From an uncultured Collinsella sp. (GTDB taxonomy: Bacteria; Actinomycetota; Coriobacteriia; Coriobacteriales; Coriobacteriaceae), in the NCBI GenBank assembly GCA_958348565.1, contig CATVZP010000030.1:1-21598 (forward strand): DNA of 21,598 bases. Direction: 5' to 3'. How positions within the stretch are numbered: the first letter of the stretch is position 1; each line of letters opens with the position of its first letter. A program made the position numbers and the translations under genes. The notes under the pieces are model-generated. The model saw only the letters and a list, made by a program, of their open reading frames with translations, did not search any database and was not told the origin of the DNA. Shown in pieces: positions 14,778 to 21,598 of this stretch.

Positions 14778-16385
14778 TTACAGAAGGCTCTCGAACTTCA
14801 GAAGGCTCTCGAACTTCTCGCGAACCTGCGGGACGGTAAGGCCGATGATGACCTGGATTGACTGACCTTGGACCACCAAGCCATGCGTACCGATCGCCTT
14901 GAAGGAAGCCTCGGGTGCAACGACGCTCTTGTCCTTGACGTTAACGCGCAGACGGGTAGCGCAGTTAGTTACATCGATGATGTTATCCGCGCCACCGAGT
15001 AGATCAAGGATGTTCTCGGCAAGCACCAAGCGCTCATCATCTTTACTCTGGGCGACCGATTTGCCAGCAGCACCGCCCTGCTTTTGCTTGTAGTCGGCCT
15101 TGGACTTGAGCTCGACCTCAACATCGTCATCCTCGCGACCGGGGGTCTTAAAGTCGAACTTGACGATCAGGAAACGGAAGACCACAACCCAAAGAGCGGT
15201 AAAGCACAGACCGACAAGGATGGAGATGGCGTACTGCAGACCATGTGCGGCCCAAAGGGGCAGCCAGTCCCACGAGAGCATCGAGATGATGCCGCCGTCG
15301 AAGATGCCCACGACGCCAAGGAGGTTTTGAGCCATGCAGCCAAGCGCTCCGAGCACGCAGTGGACGACGAACAGGCCAGGCGCGATGAACAGGAAGGTGA
15401 AGTCAAGCGGCTCGGTAATACCGCAAAGCATAGCGGTAAGGGTGACCGGGATCAGCAGAGCCTTGACGCGCTGCTTGCGCTCGGGTTTGGCGGTCATATA
15501 AAACGCAATGGCGACGCCAAGCGAGCCGAAGACCTTAGTCCAACCAGGGCAGGTATAGGCAGCCCAGGGTGCGGCATCCTTAAGAGCAACGCTCGGATCG
15601 GCAGCCAGTTGGGGCAGGATGTTAGCCCAAGCGGCAAAGATGCCGCCATTGACCGCCGCGTTGTCGTAATAGAACGGCGTATAGATAAAGTGGTGAAGGC
15701 CTGTAGGAATCAGCACGCGCTCGAAGAAAGCAAAGACGCCAACGCCGAACGTACCGGCGGAAAGGATGAATCCCTGGAAGGCGGAGATAGCAGCCTGAAC
15801 ATGCGGCCACACCAGGCAGGCGATAAGAGCGACCGGAACCATAACGAAGAAACCGATCATATAGATGAACACGGAGCCCGAGAACACGCCCAGCCACTCA
15901 GGAAGTTCGGTGTCGAAGAACTTGTTATGCAGCATCGTGGCGATACCAGAGATAATGAGCGCGCCCATGATGCCCATATCAAGCGTTTTGATGCTTGCGA
16001 TAGTGGCAAGACCAGTACCACTGCCCGCCTCGACAGAGTAGTCAACACCAAAGACAGGGCCCCACTGCCCCAAGATTGTGCTTACAAAGTAGTTGAAGGT
16101 AAGGTAGATGGCCAAAGCCTCCATGCAGCAGCGAGCGTTCTGCTTGTTCGCGAGCGAGATTGGCAACGCTACGCAAAACAGCAACGGCATCTGGTTAAAG
16201 AGCGTCCAACCACCCTGGAGCAGCACATTCCAGCAATCAAACCAAAGATGGCCCGCAGTGGCCATCTCGCCAAAGATCGCCTCGGTGGTAAACAACGTAC
16301 CCAGGCCGACGACGATTCCGGAAAATGCGAAAAGAATTGCAGGCGTGTACATTGCACCGCCGAAACGTTGTATCTTTTGCATCAT
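14778..16385 (-). CDS. PTS alpha-glucoside-specific EIICB transporter (GlvC/MalB-like)
   Basis: This encodes 535 residues from the ATG at 16385, preceded by GAGGGGG. Homologues begin near MMQKIQRFGGAMYTP; the frame is open 17 codons further. The EIIC membrane domain (about 1-410) has many helices and the substrate-site motif GITEPLDFTFLF. A charged linker follows, then an EIIB domain with phospho-cysteine C475 in VTNCATRLRV. No EIIA domain is attached or nearby, so a general glucose-type EIIA elsewhere must phosphorylate it. It imports and phosphorylates an alpha-glucoside for the GH4 enzyme downstream. The extreme C-terminus shows a duplicated six-residue unit (KFESLL twice) caused by an 18-base tandem repeat. 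Confidence 0.93.
   Translation of the reverse strand: MMQKIQRFGGAMYTPAILFAFSGIVVGLGTLFTTEAIFGEMATAGHLWFDCWNVLLQGGWTLFNQMPLLFCVALPISLANKQNARCCMEALAIYLTFNYFVSTILGQWGPVFGVDYSVEAGSGTGLATIASIKTLDMGIMGALIISGIATMLHNKFFDTELPEWLGVFSGSVFIYMIGFFVMVPVALIACLVWPHVQAAISAFQGFILSAGTFGVGVFAFFERVLIPTGLHHFIYTPFYYDNAAVNGGIFAAWANILPQLAADPSVALKDAAPWAAYTCPGWTKVFGSLGVAIAFYMTAKPERKQRVKALLIPVTLTAMLCGITEPLDFTFLFIAPGLFVVHCVLGALGCMAQNLLGVVGIFDGGIISMLSWDWLPLWAAHGLQYAISILVGLCFTALWVVVFRFLIVKFDFKTPGREDDDVEVELKSKADYKQKQGGAAGKSVAQSKDDERLVLAENILDLLGGADNIIDVTNCATRLRVNVKDKSVVAPEASFKAIGTHGLVVQGQSIQVIIGLTVPQVREKFESLLKFESLL
14781..14816. repeat. 18-bp tandem duplication in the PTS 3' end
   Basis: CAGAAGGCTCTCGAACTT occurs twice in direct succession (14781-14798 and 14799-14816). 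It stays in frame and adds six residues to the EIIB tail, so it is harmless but a likely slippage site. Confidence 0.95.
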
Positions 16386-16522
16386 GACGGGGAATCCCCC
16401 TCTCTTCATTCGGAGCGACTGCGGTTTTGGCTTCACTCGAGACCGCAGACGCGCCGTTTGCGTGTACCTCGTGCAATAGGACGGGTGGGCCCGCTTCCCT
16501 GACTTCTTGCGCTTCTATTTTT

Positions 16523-16546
16523 ATCATATCACTTATCTAGACAAGT
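16523..16546 (-). promoter_or_regulatory. GntR-type operator 1 and PTS promoter
   Basis: ACTTATCTAGACAAGT (16531-16546) is a 16-bp palindrome with a single mismatched pair, centred on CTAG. On the minus strand a good -10 element, TATGAT (16523-16528), lies 2 bases past it. The operator therefore sits in the spacer of the PTS promoter, where a repressor would block transcription. Confidence 0.55.
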
Positions 16547-16661
16547 TAGCATTAATACTACGGTTGGTAAACGGTTGATTATTGGCTGTAAACGGTATAT
16601 GCCCAGTATTTCGCCTGTTAAATCTGACATAGCTGATGGCTGCATTTCATTTTTCTTTTCT

Positions 16662-16706
16662 ACTTGTCTAGATGTGCTTGTCTATATCTATATACATGCC
16701 TATACT
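16662..16706 (+). promoter_or_regulatory. GntR-type operators 2 and 3 and dehydrogenase promoter
   Basis: CTTGTCTA occurs at 16663-16670 and 16677-16684, exactly 14 bases apart. The first is part of ACTTGTCTAGATGTGC, which matches operator 1. The second supplies the -35 element TTGTCT (16678-16683), followed after 17 bases by the -10 TATACT (16701-16706). Binding here would cover the promoter of the dehydrogenase gene. Confidence 0.6.
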
Positions 16707-16742
16707 TCATTACAACATTCACCGCCACGTTAAGGAGTCACC

Positions 16743-17768
16743 ATGAAAAGCGCGGTCTTCTATGGAAAGCACGACCTCAGAGTCGAGGAATCGGCAAAGC
16801 CGGCCGTGGGCAGGCGCGACGTTCTGATCAACGTCAAAGCTTGCGGCGTCTGCGGTACCGACGTTCATATCTATGAAGGCGACAAGGGTGCAGCCGACGT
16901 TACCCCGCCCACGATCCTTGGTCATGAGTTTGCCGGCGTTGTCGAGGCCGTGGGCAGCGACGTCGCCGGCTTTAAACCGGGCGATCGCGTGTGCATCGAC
17001 CCAAACCATCCCTGCGGCTGCTGTGAACCCTGCCGCGACGGAATCAACCACTACTGCGAGCATATGACCGGTTACGGCACCACCGTTAACGGCGGCTTTG
17101 CCGAGTACTGCTCCGTCGATATGCAGCAAGTCTACAAGTTGGGCGATCACACCAGCTTTGAGCAGGGTGCTATGACCGAGCCCGTCGCCTGCTGCCTGCA
17201 CGGCATCGATATGTGCAACATCAAGCCCGGCAGCACAGTTGTCGTTATCGGCGGTGGCATGATCGGTCTGCTCATGATGCAGCTTGCTAAAAACGCCGGC
17301 GCCACCAAGGTTGTCTTGCTCGAGCCCGTCGAAGGCAAGCGCGAGGTTGCGCTCAAACTCGGCGCCGACCTGGCAATTGATTCCATCCACGAGGACGTCC
17401 CGGCCCGCCTGAAGCAGGAGGGCGTCGGCAACGTCGATGTCGTTATCGAGTGTGTTGGCAAGCCCGTCACCATCGAGCAGGCCATCCAGATCGCCGGCCA
17501 CAAGGCTACGGTCATGATGTTCGGCCTCACCAAGCCCGATGAGACAATCACCGTCAAGCCCTTCGAGGTCTTCCAGAAGGAGCTTGTGCTTACCTCGTCC
17601 TACATCAACCCTTATACGCAGCGTCGCGCGCTTGAGCTCATCGACTCTGGCAGGCTCGACGTATCCTCGATGGTCGCCAAGGTGGCTTCCCTCGACGAAC
17701 TCGGCGCCATCCTGTCAGACCCAGCTCTGCGTGCCATGGGTAAATATATAATCGACCCCAGCAAGTAA
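16743..17768 (+). CDS. Zinc-dependent medium-chain alcohol/polyol dehydrogenase (sorbitol dehydrogenase-like)
   Basis: This encodes 341 residues. The catalytic-zinc ligands are C37 in CGVCGTD and the H61-E62 pair in GHEFAG. The structural-zinc cysteines are C91, C94, C97 and C105, with standard spacing. A Rossmann fold follows with VVVIGGGMIGLLMMQLAK. This set identifies the zinc MDR superfamily; the sorbitol/threonine dehydrogenase branch is most likely. It oxidises an alcohol or polyol with NAD(P). It has a good AAGGAG ribosome site. It is divergent from the alpha-glucoside PTS, shares operators with it, and is followed by the regulator gene, so it likely handles a product of the same sugar. 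The substrate cannot be read directly. Confidence 0.88.
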   Translation: MKSAVFYGKHDLRVEESAKPAVGRRDVLINVKACGVCGTDVHIYEGDKGAADVTPPTILGHEFAGVVEAVGSDVAGFKPGDRVCIDPNHPCGCCEPCRDGINHYCEHMTGYGTTVNGGFAEYCSVDMQQVYKLGDHTSFEQGAMTEPVACCLHGIDMCNIKPGSTVVVIGGGMIGLLMMQLAKNAGATKVVLLEPVEGKREVALKLGADLAIDSIHEDVPARLKQEGVGNVDVVIECVGKPVTIEQAIQIAGHKATVMMFGLTKPDETITVKPFEVFQKELVLTSSYINPYTQRRALELIDSGRLDVSSMVAKVASLDELGAILSDPALRAMGKYIIDPSK

Positions 17769-17781
17769 ATCGATCGACACC

Positions 17782-17813
17782 TGCGCGAGCGGTCCTCATC
17801 CACCGCTCGCGCA
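17782..17813 (+). promoter_or_regulatory. Hairpin between dehydrogenase and regulator genes
   Basis: An 11-bp perfect stem (TGCGCGAGCGG, 17782-17792, with CCGCTCGCGCA, 17803-17813) has a 10-base loop and no following T-run. It lies in the 65-base gap before the GntR gene and may reduce read-through or stabilise the dehydrogenase message. Confidence 0.5.
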
Positions 17814-17833
17814 CTCAGCTCTAGGAGACCATC

Positions 17834-18589
17834 GTGGCGCGAGCCATCTTCCAAACTATTTATGACAACGTGAAGCAGTCGATTGACGACGGCACATACG
17901 CCTATCAGAGTTATCTGCCTTCGGAGACTGAGCTCACACAGCTGTTTGACTGTTCGCGCATGACGGTCCGTCGCGCCATCTCGATGCTTGCGGCAGATGG
18001 TTACGTGCTCCCCCAGCAAGGCAAAGGCATGCGCGTCATTCGCAACATCAGTGACGAGAAGAGTCGTGGCGGCGGCGGACTCGAGACCTTTAAGGAAATC
18101 GCGGTCAACCGAGGCTTTGAGCTCAAGACTGTCACCACCGTCTTTGAGCTCCTCATCTGCAGCAAGGCGCTCTCCAAGATTACCGGGTTTCCCGAAGGCT
18201 GTGAGCTCACACGCGCCAAACGCATCCGTTATGCAGACGGACAAGCCGTGTGCTCCGACGACTCCTATTACCTAAGCTCACAAGTACCGGGGCTGACACC
18301 CGAGATTGTCAACGACTCGATCTATCGTTACCTCGAAGAAGATCTTGGCATTAAGATTGTCACGGGCAAACGCGATGTGACGATCGAGCATCCCACGCCC
18401 GAGGATACGCGCGTGCTCGATCTCGACGACTTTAACGCACTCGCCGTTATACGCGGGCAGACCTACAACGCCGACGGCATCCTTATGGAATACACCGAGA
18501 CCAAACAGGTCCCCGGGTTCTTTTTGCTCCATGAAACCGTGACGCGCAACGGTACCGGTCGAACCGGCCACCAAAGTAGCATGAACTAA
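17834..18589 (+). CDS. GntR-family (HutC/TreR type) transcriptional regulator with UTRA domain
   Basis: This encodes 251 residues from a GTG at 17834 with AGGAG upstream. The N-terminal winged helix (about 1-72) contains LPSETELTQLFDCSRMTVRR, then GYVLPQQGKGMRV, typical of GntR proteins. A UTRA ligand domain (about 95-240) follows, with RAKRIRYADGQAVCSDDSYY and an ending near DGILMEYTETKQVPG. UTRA domains usually sense phosphorylated sugars. It should bind the TTGTCTA-type sites in the divergent promoter region and be relieved by the sugar phosphate made by the PTS. It lies downstream of the dehydrogenase gene and so is co-regulated with it. Confidence 0.92.
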   Translation: MARAIFQTIYDNVKQSIDDGTYAYQSYLPSETELTQLFDCSRMTVRRAISMLAADGYVLPQQGKGMRVIRNISDEKSRGGGGLETFKEIAVNRGFELKTVTTVFELLICSKALSKITGFPEGCELTRAKRIRYADGQAVCSDDSYYLSSQVPGLTPEIVNDSIYRYLEEDLGIKIVTGKRDVTIEHPTPEDTRVLDLDDFNALAVIRGQTYNADGILMEYTETKQVPGFFLLHETVTRNGTGRTGHQSSMN

Positions 18590-18600
18590 CCATTTATTAG

Positions 18601-18669
18601 TTGCGGTGGAATAGTTCCTAGAATGGCCAGCTTAAAGGCAAAACGGGAACTATTCCACCGCAATTTTTT
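18601..18669 (+). terminator. Very strong terminator after the regulator gene
   Basis: An 18-bp perfect stem (18601-18618 with 18646-18663, beginning TTGCGGTGGAATAGTTCC) encloses a 27-base loop and is followed by six T. The arms are longer and the loop larger than usual, so it may also be a repeated intergenic element. Confidence 0.85.
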
Positions 18670-18701
18670 GGCCGGCGGGGCAGTACCTGTCCTACCGGCC
18701 A
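18669..18701. repeat. Second hairpin next to the terminator
   Basis: TGGCCGG (18669-18675) pairs with CCGGCCA (18695-18701), with an interrupted inner stem (GG-CA/TG-CC). No T-run follows on either strand. It lies just past the 3' end of the ferredoxin-like gene at 18720 and may serve as its 3' boundary. Confidence 0.35.
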
Positions 18702-18719
18702 TCATTTACGCTCGTTTAG

Positions 18720-19973
18720 CTAGTCCGCGAGCTTTTCCACTTGGTCGAGCATCTTGTTGAGCTTTTCCTTTGCCTCGGCCTTGACCTTCTCGGCCTCCTC
18801 GTGGGCCTTGGCCTTCTGAGCGGCCTTTTCCTCGGCCTCGGGGTCGACAACGACCAGATTGGACGCATCGTGCTCGACCAGCTTGAGCGCATGCTCGGGG
18901 CACACCTTGACGCAGGCTCCGCAACCTAGGCAATACGTGGACTCCAGTGCAAAGCGACCGCTTCCCACCAAATCGCAGGCAAACGTGGGGCACACGTTGA
19001 CGCACTCGCCGCACGACGTGCACTTGTCAAAATCGCATTCCGGCGTGCTCACCTGCATGTTCTGGGCAAGCTCGGGGTGGTTTTGCAACGTTGAGAGCAC
19101 CAGTTGGCGCCCGTGCGTGAGCGAACGGCGACGCTTAGTCGTCGTGGTGCCGCACATGGTGTTGAGTGTGCGCTCGAGCTGCGTGATCTGGTGACGGTGG
19201 GCCTTCAACTTCTGCGTCACCGAGGCCAGTGCCGCCGTCGCCGGGTTGAGCTTAGTCACGGTTAGGCCCGTGGTGCGGGCAATCTTATCCATGTACTCCT
19301 TGCGCTCGTACTCGCGGCGCTTATGGCACTTGAGGCTCTTGGGGTCGACCTCCAGGCCCATGCCCGTACCCGCCCACTCCTCGGCGGTAGCAATGGCCTC
19401 GCCCAGAATGTCCTCACCGCCGGTGTTGCGGCATTTATCGCACACGCCCAACGGCAGGTACACACTCACGTTGGGATAGTCCGCCAGTACCGAGAACCAG
19501 GTCTCGGCCGTAATATCGCCCACGCAGGCGACGACGACCTCGTTTTCGCGCGGCATGCGCTTGAGGGCGCGCGTGCAGGTGACGTAGGCGGTCTCGTGGC
19601 TCGTAGCAGCAGAGACGATATCGTCATACAGGTTTTTGGGCGCCAAGCGCGGCGAGATGATCGCCTCGGTCGGACAGGCAGCGGCGCACAGGCCGCACTT
19701 GCGACAGGAGTCGAGGATCTCAATGGCATCTTCCTCGACCTCGATAGCGTTGACCGGACACACGTCCATGCACGCGGTGCAGCCGCTCTTTTCGTTTTTG
19801 CAGGTCAGGCACGGAATGGTGTTGCCGCGCGGGCGCTCCTTGTAGTCGGCAGGGTTCCACTGCGGCGCCGACGGATCGAGTGCATCGGTCACGCCGCCAA
19901 GCGGGTTTTTAAGAAAGTCGAAACCCTTGCTGATCTCGATAATGTCATCAAACAGATCGTGTTCCTGCGCCAT
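18720..19973 (-). CDS. Multi-cluster 4Fe-4S ferredoxin-type protein of unknown role
   Basis: This encodes 417 residues from an ATG at 19973 with GGAGGGG upstream. It has four ferredoxin-like cysteine motifs. Motif 1 is at C55, C58, C65, C68, C72, with an unusual six-residue gap and a spare cysteine. Motif 2 is at C90, C93, C96, C100. Motif 3 is at C318, C321, C324, C328 and motif 4 at C348, C351, C354, C358. The central 200 residues carry further cysteines (C150, C178, C181, C216) and a region of alternating strands (NEVVVACVGDI). The last 40 residues are a Lys/Glu/Ala-rich coiled coil. It has no signal peptide and is a probable cytoplasmic electron carrier or the iron-sulfur subunit of a larger redox complex. 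No partner oxidoreductase lies nearby, and I do not recognise the central domain. Confidence 0.8.
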   Translation of the reverse strand: MAQEHDLFDDIIEISKGFDFLKNPLGGVTDALDPSAPQWNPADYKERPRGNTIPCLTCKNEKSGCTACMDVCPVNAIEVEEDAIEILDSCRKCGLCAAACPTEAIISPRLAPKNLYDDIVSAATSHETAYVTCTRALKRMPRENEVVVACVGDITAETWFSVLADYPNVSVYLPLGVCDKCRNTGGEDILGEAIATAEEWAGTGMGLEVDPKSLKCHKRREYERKEYMDKIARTTGLTVTKLNPATAALASVTQKLKAHRHQITQLERTLNTMCGTTTTKRRRSLTHGRQLVLSTLQNHPELAQNMQVSTPECDFDKCTSCGECVNVCPTFACDLVGSGRFALESTYCLGCGACVKVCPEHALKLVEHDASNLVVVDPEAEEKAAQKAKAHEEAEKVKAEAKEKLNKMLDQVEKLAD

Positions 19974-20124
19974 GCGCGGCCCCTCCCTGAGCAGTGCAAA
20001 CAAGCAAGAGATAATGATACGCTATCGGCCCACGCCTCGGGCAAATTACACGCGGCGCACCTTTGAGGCAAATAGTCTATGGCCTATCGCCGCCTCGATT
20101 GCACAAGATCGATCAAGCGCCTAG

Positions 20125-21192
20125 CTATGCCTCGCGCATGAGCTGCACGAGCTTTTGTCTGGTCACCTTGGCCTGTTCGTTAGCCATATTGCGTTCGTTT
20201 CTAAAGGCCGCATCTGCAACGCTCATCAGGTCGGCATCGGAAATCTCGTCAAGGCCCAGCTCCTCGAGCGTCGTCGGCAGGCCGACGCGCTGGCAAAACT
20301 CGAGCACCTGATCAAGCTCGGGTGCACGCTCCAGGCGCAGCTGCACCACCAGGCCAAACGCTACGGCCTCACCATGCATGGCCTTGCACTCGGGCAGAAT
20401 CGTCAGGCCGTTGGCGATGGCATGGGCAAGCGCTAGGCCACCGCTCTCAAAGCCAACACCCGAGAGCAGAATATTGCACTCGATCAGGCGCTCAACCGCC
20501 GGCGATATACGACCCTTTTTGAGATCACGCTTGGCAGCGACGCCGCACTCCATGAGTGTGTCATAGCAGGCACGAGCCGCAACCAAGGCCAAGTGTCCCG
20601 GCGCGCCACCGTGTTCGTTGACGCCGTGCGCCGCGGCGCACGAACGCGCCTCGAAGTACGTTGCCAGCGCATCGCCCATGCCAGCGACCGTCATACGCAG
20701 TGGGGCCGCCGCGACCACGTTGGTATCGACCACGACCAGGTCCGGATTCTTCTCGAGCATCAGGTAGCGGTCGAACGACCCATCCTCGTGATACAGCACC
20801 GAAATCGCACTGCACGGACCGTCCATCGACGCCGCCGTGGGACATACGCACAACGGCAACTCGGCATAAAACGCAACGGCCTTGGCGATATCGAGCATCT
20901 TGCCGCCGCCAATGCCCACCACCATGTCGCAATACTCGGCCCGGGCTTCCTTGGCCATTTCGACAACGGCATCTTCCGTACACGGACCGTTGTAAATCTT
21001 AAAGAACGGCTCGCTTAGATCTTCATCCAGAAATCCATCGACGATCTGCCTGCACAGCCGATCCTCGGTGCCCTGGTCAAACAAGACATAGGCAGCGCAG
21101 CCCAACCATGACAAATACCTGCCCTGACGCGAGAGCTCACCCGGCCCCTGAACATATCGTCCGGGACCGCCATAAACCATGGGAAGCGCCAT
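20125..21192 (-). CDS. Iron-containing dehydrogenase, glycerol-dehydrogenase family (divergent paralogue)
   Basis: This encodes 355 residues. It has NAD-binding GIGGGKMLDIAKA (94-105) and the three metal ligands of the family: D174 in MGDALATYFEA, H257 in LALAHAIANG and H273 in KAMHGEAVAFG. The enzyme probably oxidises glycerol to dihydroxyacetone, or reduces a related ketone, with NAD(H). It is somewhat shorter than typical GldA (about 365), and the usual YHGEKVAFG block reads MHGEAVAFG. It lies directly downstream of a more canonical GldA gene on the same strand, suggesting duplication and specialisation. A terminator and an inverted repeat separate the two, so expression may be partly independent. 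Confidence 0.85.
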   Translation of the reverse strand: MALPMVYGGPGRYVQGPGELSRQGRYLSWLGCAAYVLFDQGTEDRLCRQIVDGFLDEDLSEPFFKIYNGPCTEDAVVEMAKEARAEYCDMVVGIGGGKMLDIAKAVAFYAELPLCVCPTAASMDGPCSAISVLYHEDGSFDRYLMLEKNPDLVVVDTNVVAAAPLRMTVAGMGDALATYFEARSCAAAHGVNEHGGAPGHLALVAARACYDTLMECGVAAKRDLKKGRISPAVERLIECNILLSGVGFESGGLALAHAIANGLTILPECKAMHGEAVAFGLVVQLRLERAPELDQVLEFCQRVGLPTTLEELGLDEISDADLMSVADAAFRNERNMANEQAKVTRQKLVQLMREA

Positions 21193-21222
21193 ACGAGAAT
21201 CCGCCCTTTCATCAACAACAAT

Positions 21223-21253
21223 TGGTGCAAAGCAACCTGACCCCTTTGCACCA
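21223..21253. promoter_or_regulatory. Inverted repeat in front of the second dehydrogenase
   Basis: TGGTGCAAAG (21223-21232) and CTTTGCACCA (21244-21253) are perfect inverted arms with an 11-base spacer. The element lies between the upstream gene's terminator and the start at 21192, in the right place for an operator or an RNA hairpin. Confidence 0.45.
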
Positions 21254-21257
21254 TAGC

Positions 21258-21291
21258 AAAAAGGGGCAAAGCCGTCTGCCGGCTTTGCCCC
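21258..21291 (-). terminator. Terminator of the upstream glycerol dehydrogenase gene
   Basis: On the minus strand, GGGGCAAAGCCG (21280-21291) pairs perfectly with CGGCTTTGCCCC (21263-21274). The loop has 5 bases, and the stem is followed by TTTTT (complement of 21258-21262). It sits 14 bases after the stop codon. Confidence 0.92.
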
Positions 21292-21305
21292 TTCCTTAGC
21301 TTGAT

Positions 21306-21598
21306 TTACTCATCCATGAGATAGTAGTGGCCCAGCGCGTCGGCACCCAGGATGGCGTTTGCGACCATCTCGGGCGTCACCTCAAACGGCATGTTGCACA
21401 TGGTGTCATCGGGCGCGCACGCGGCCTCGGCAACAATCATGGCCTGCTCGCGCGTAAGCTCGGCAACGCCCAGCTCCTTCATCGTGACCGGCAGGCCCAG
21501 CTCAATGCAGAAGCCCAAGACTTCCTCAAGCTTCTCGGTCGGGGCATCCTCGAGTACCAGCTGGACGATAGTGCCAAAGGCGACCTTCTCGCCGTGAT
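21306..21598 (-). CDS. gldA: Glycerol dehydrogenase, C-terminal part (cut by right edge)
   Basis: About 97 C-terminal residues are visible. They begin HGEKVAFGTIVQLVLE, which is the metal-binding histidine block of classical GldA, then GFCIELGLPVTMKELGV and a terminal DALGHYYLMDE. The catalytic and NAD-binding parts lie outside the window. It ends with its own terminator. It is closer to the textbook enzyme than its paralogue downstream, so it probably performs the standard NAD-linked glycerol to dihydroxyacetone reaction. Confidence 0.88.
   Translation of the reverse strand, partial: HGEKVAFGTIVQLVLEDAPTEKLEEVLGFCIELGLPVTMKELGVAELTREQAMIVAEAACAPDDTMCNMPFEVTPEMVANAILGADALGHYYLMDE

Larger units (their letters stand above)
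16386..16742. other. Divergent regulatory region between PTS and dehydrogenase genes
   Basis: This 357-base stretch is A+T-rich between about 16510 and 16720 and holds no gene. It contains the operator-like sites and promoters listed separately and a long 5' leader for the PTS gene (about 130 bases from the candidate -10 to the start). Confidence 0.7.

Overview
The window looks like a chromosomal stretch from a gut actinobacterium of the class Coriobacteriia, most likely Collinsella or a close relative. This rests on moderately high G+C housekeeping genes, GTG starts, a sugar PTS beside a family 4 phospho-glycosidase, and glycerol-dehydrogenase-type genes. The assignment is inference; no rRNA or tRNA gene is visible.

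Layout. (1) Bases 1-1800 are an accessory scar. They hold the tail of a probable methyltransferase, a frameshifted remnant of a second methyltransferase, and an intact O-methyltransferase (353-1183) with a terminator, followed by poorly coding sequence. (2) Bases 1793-2503 (minus strand) carry a gene resembling the ToxN/AbiQ/TenpN endoribonuclease toxins of type III toxin-antitoxin systems. Its upstream region is dense in hairpins and could encode the RNA antitoxin. Immediately beyond lies a TetR-type regulator cut off after about 23 codons. (3) Bases 2699-7534 (plus strand) are one very G+C-rich operon: a lantibiotic-immunity-type ABC transporter (ATPase and two permeases), a YxeA-like exported protein, an OmpR-type response regulator and a histidine kinase. 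No peptide-biosynthesis gene is present, so it looks like a self-contained antimicrobial-peptide sensing and resistance module.

(4) Bases 7535-13153 are ordinary core genome: guaA (minus), a type I asparaginase (plus), a divergent XRE regulator and small orphan protein separated by a perfect 24-bp palindrome, a DUF1648-like membrane protein and ychF (minus). (5) Bases 13281-18669 form an alpha-glucoside locus. A 6-phospho-alpha-glucosidase (GH4) and a PTS EIICB transporter read leftward. A zinc-dependent polyol/alcohol dehydrogenase and a GntR/UTRA regulator read rightward. Copies of a TTGTCTA-type operator lie in the shared promoter region. The transporter would import and phosphorylate an alpha-glucoside, the GH4 enzyme would release glucose 6-phosphate, and the dehydrogenase may process the aglycone, possibly a polyol. 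(6) Bases 18720-21598 (minus) hold a multi-cluster 4Fe-4S protein of unknown role and two tandem glycerol-dehydrogenase-family genes, the second running off the right edge.

The items most worth follow-up are the putative type III toxin-antitoxin locus that appears to have truncated a regulator, the stand-alone peptide-resistance cassette, the XRE/orphan pair with its palindrome, and the possible polyol-glycoside pathway.
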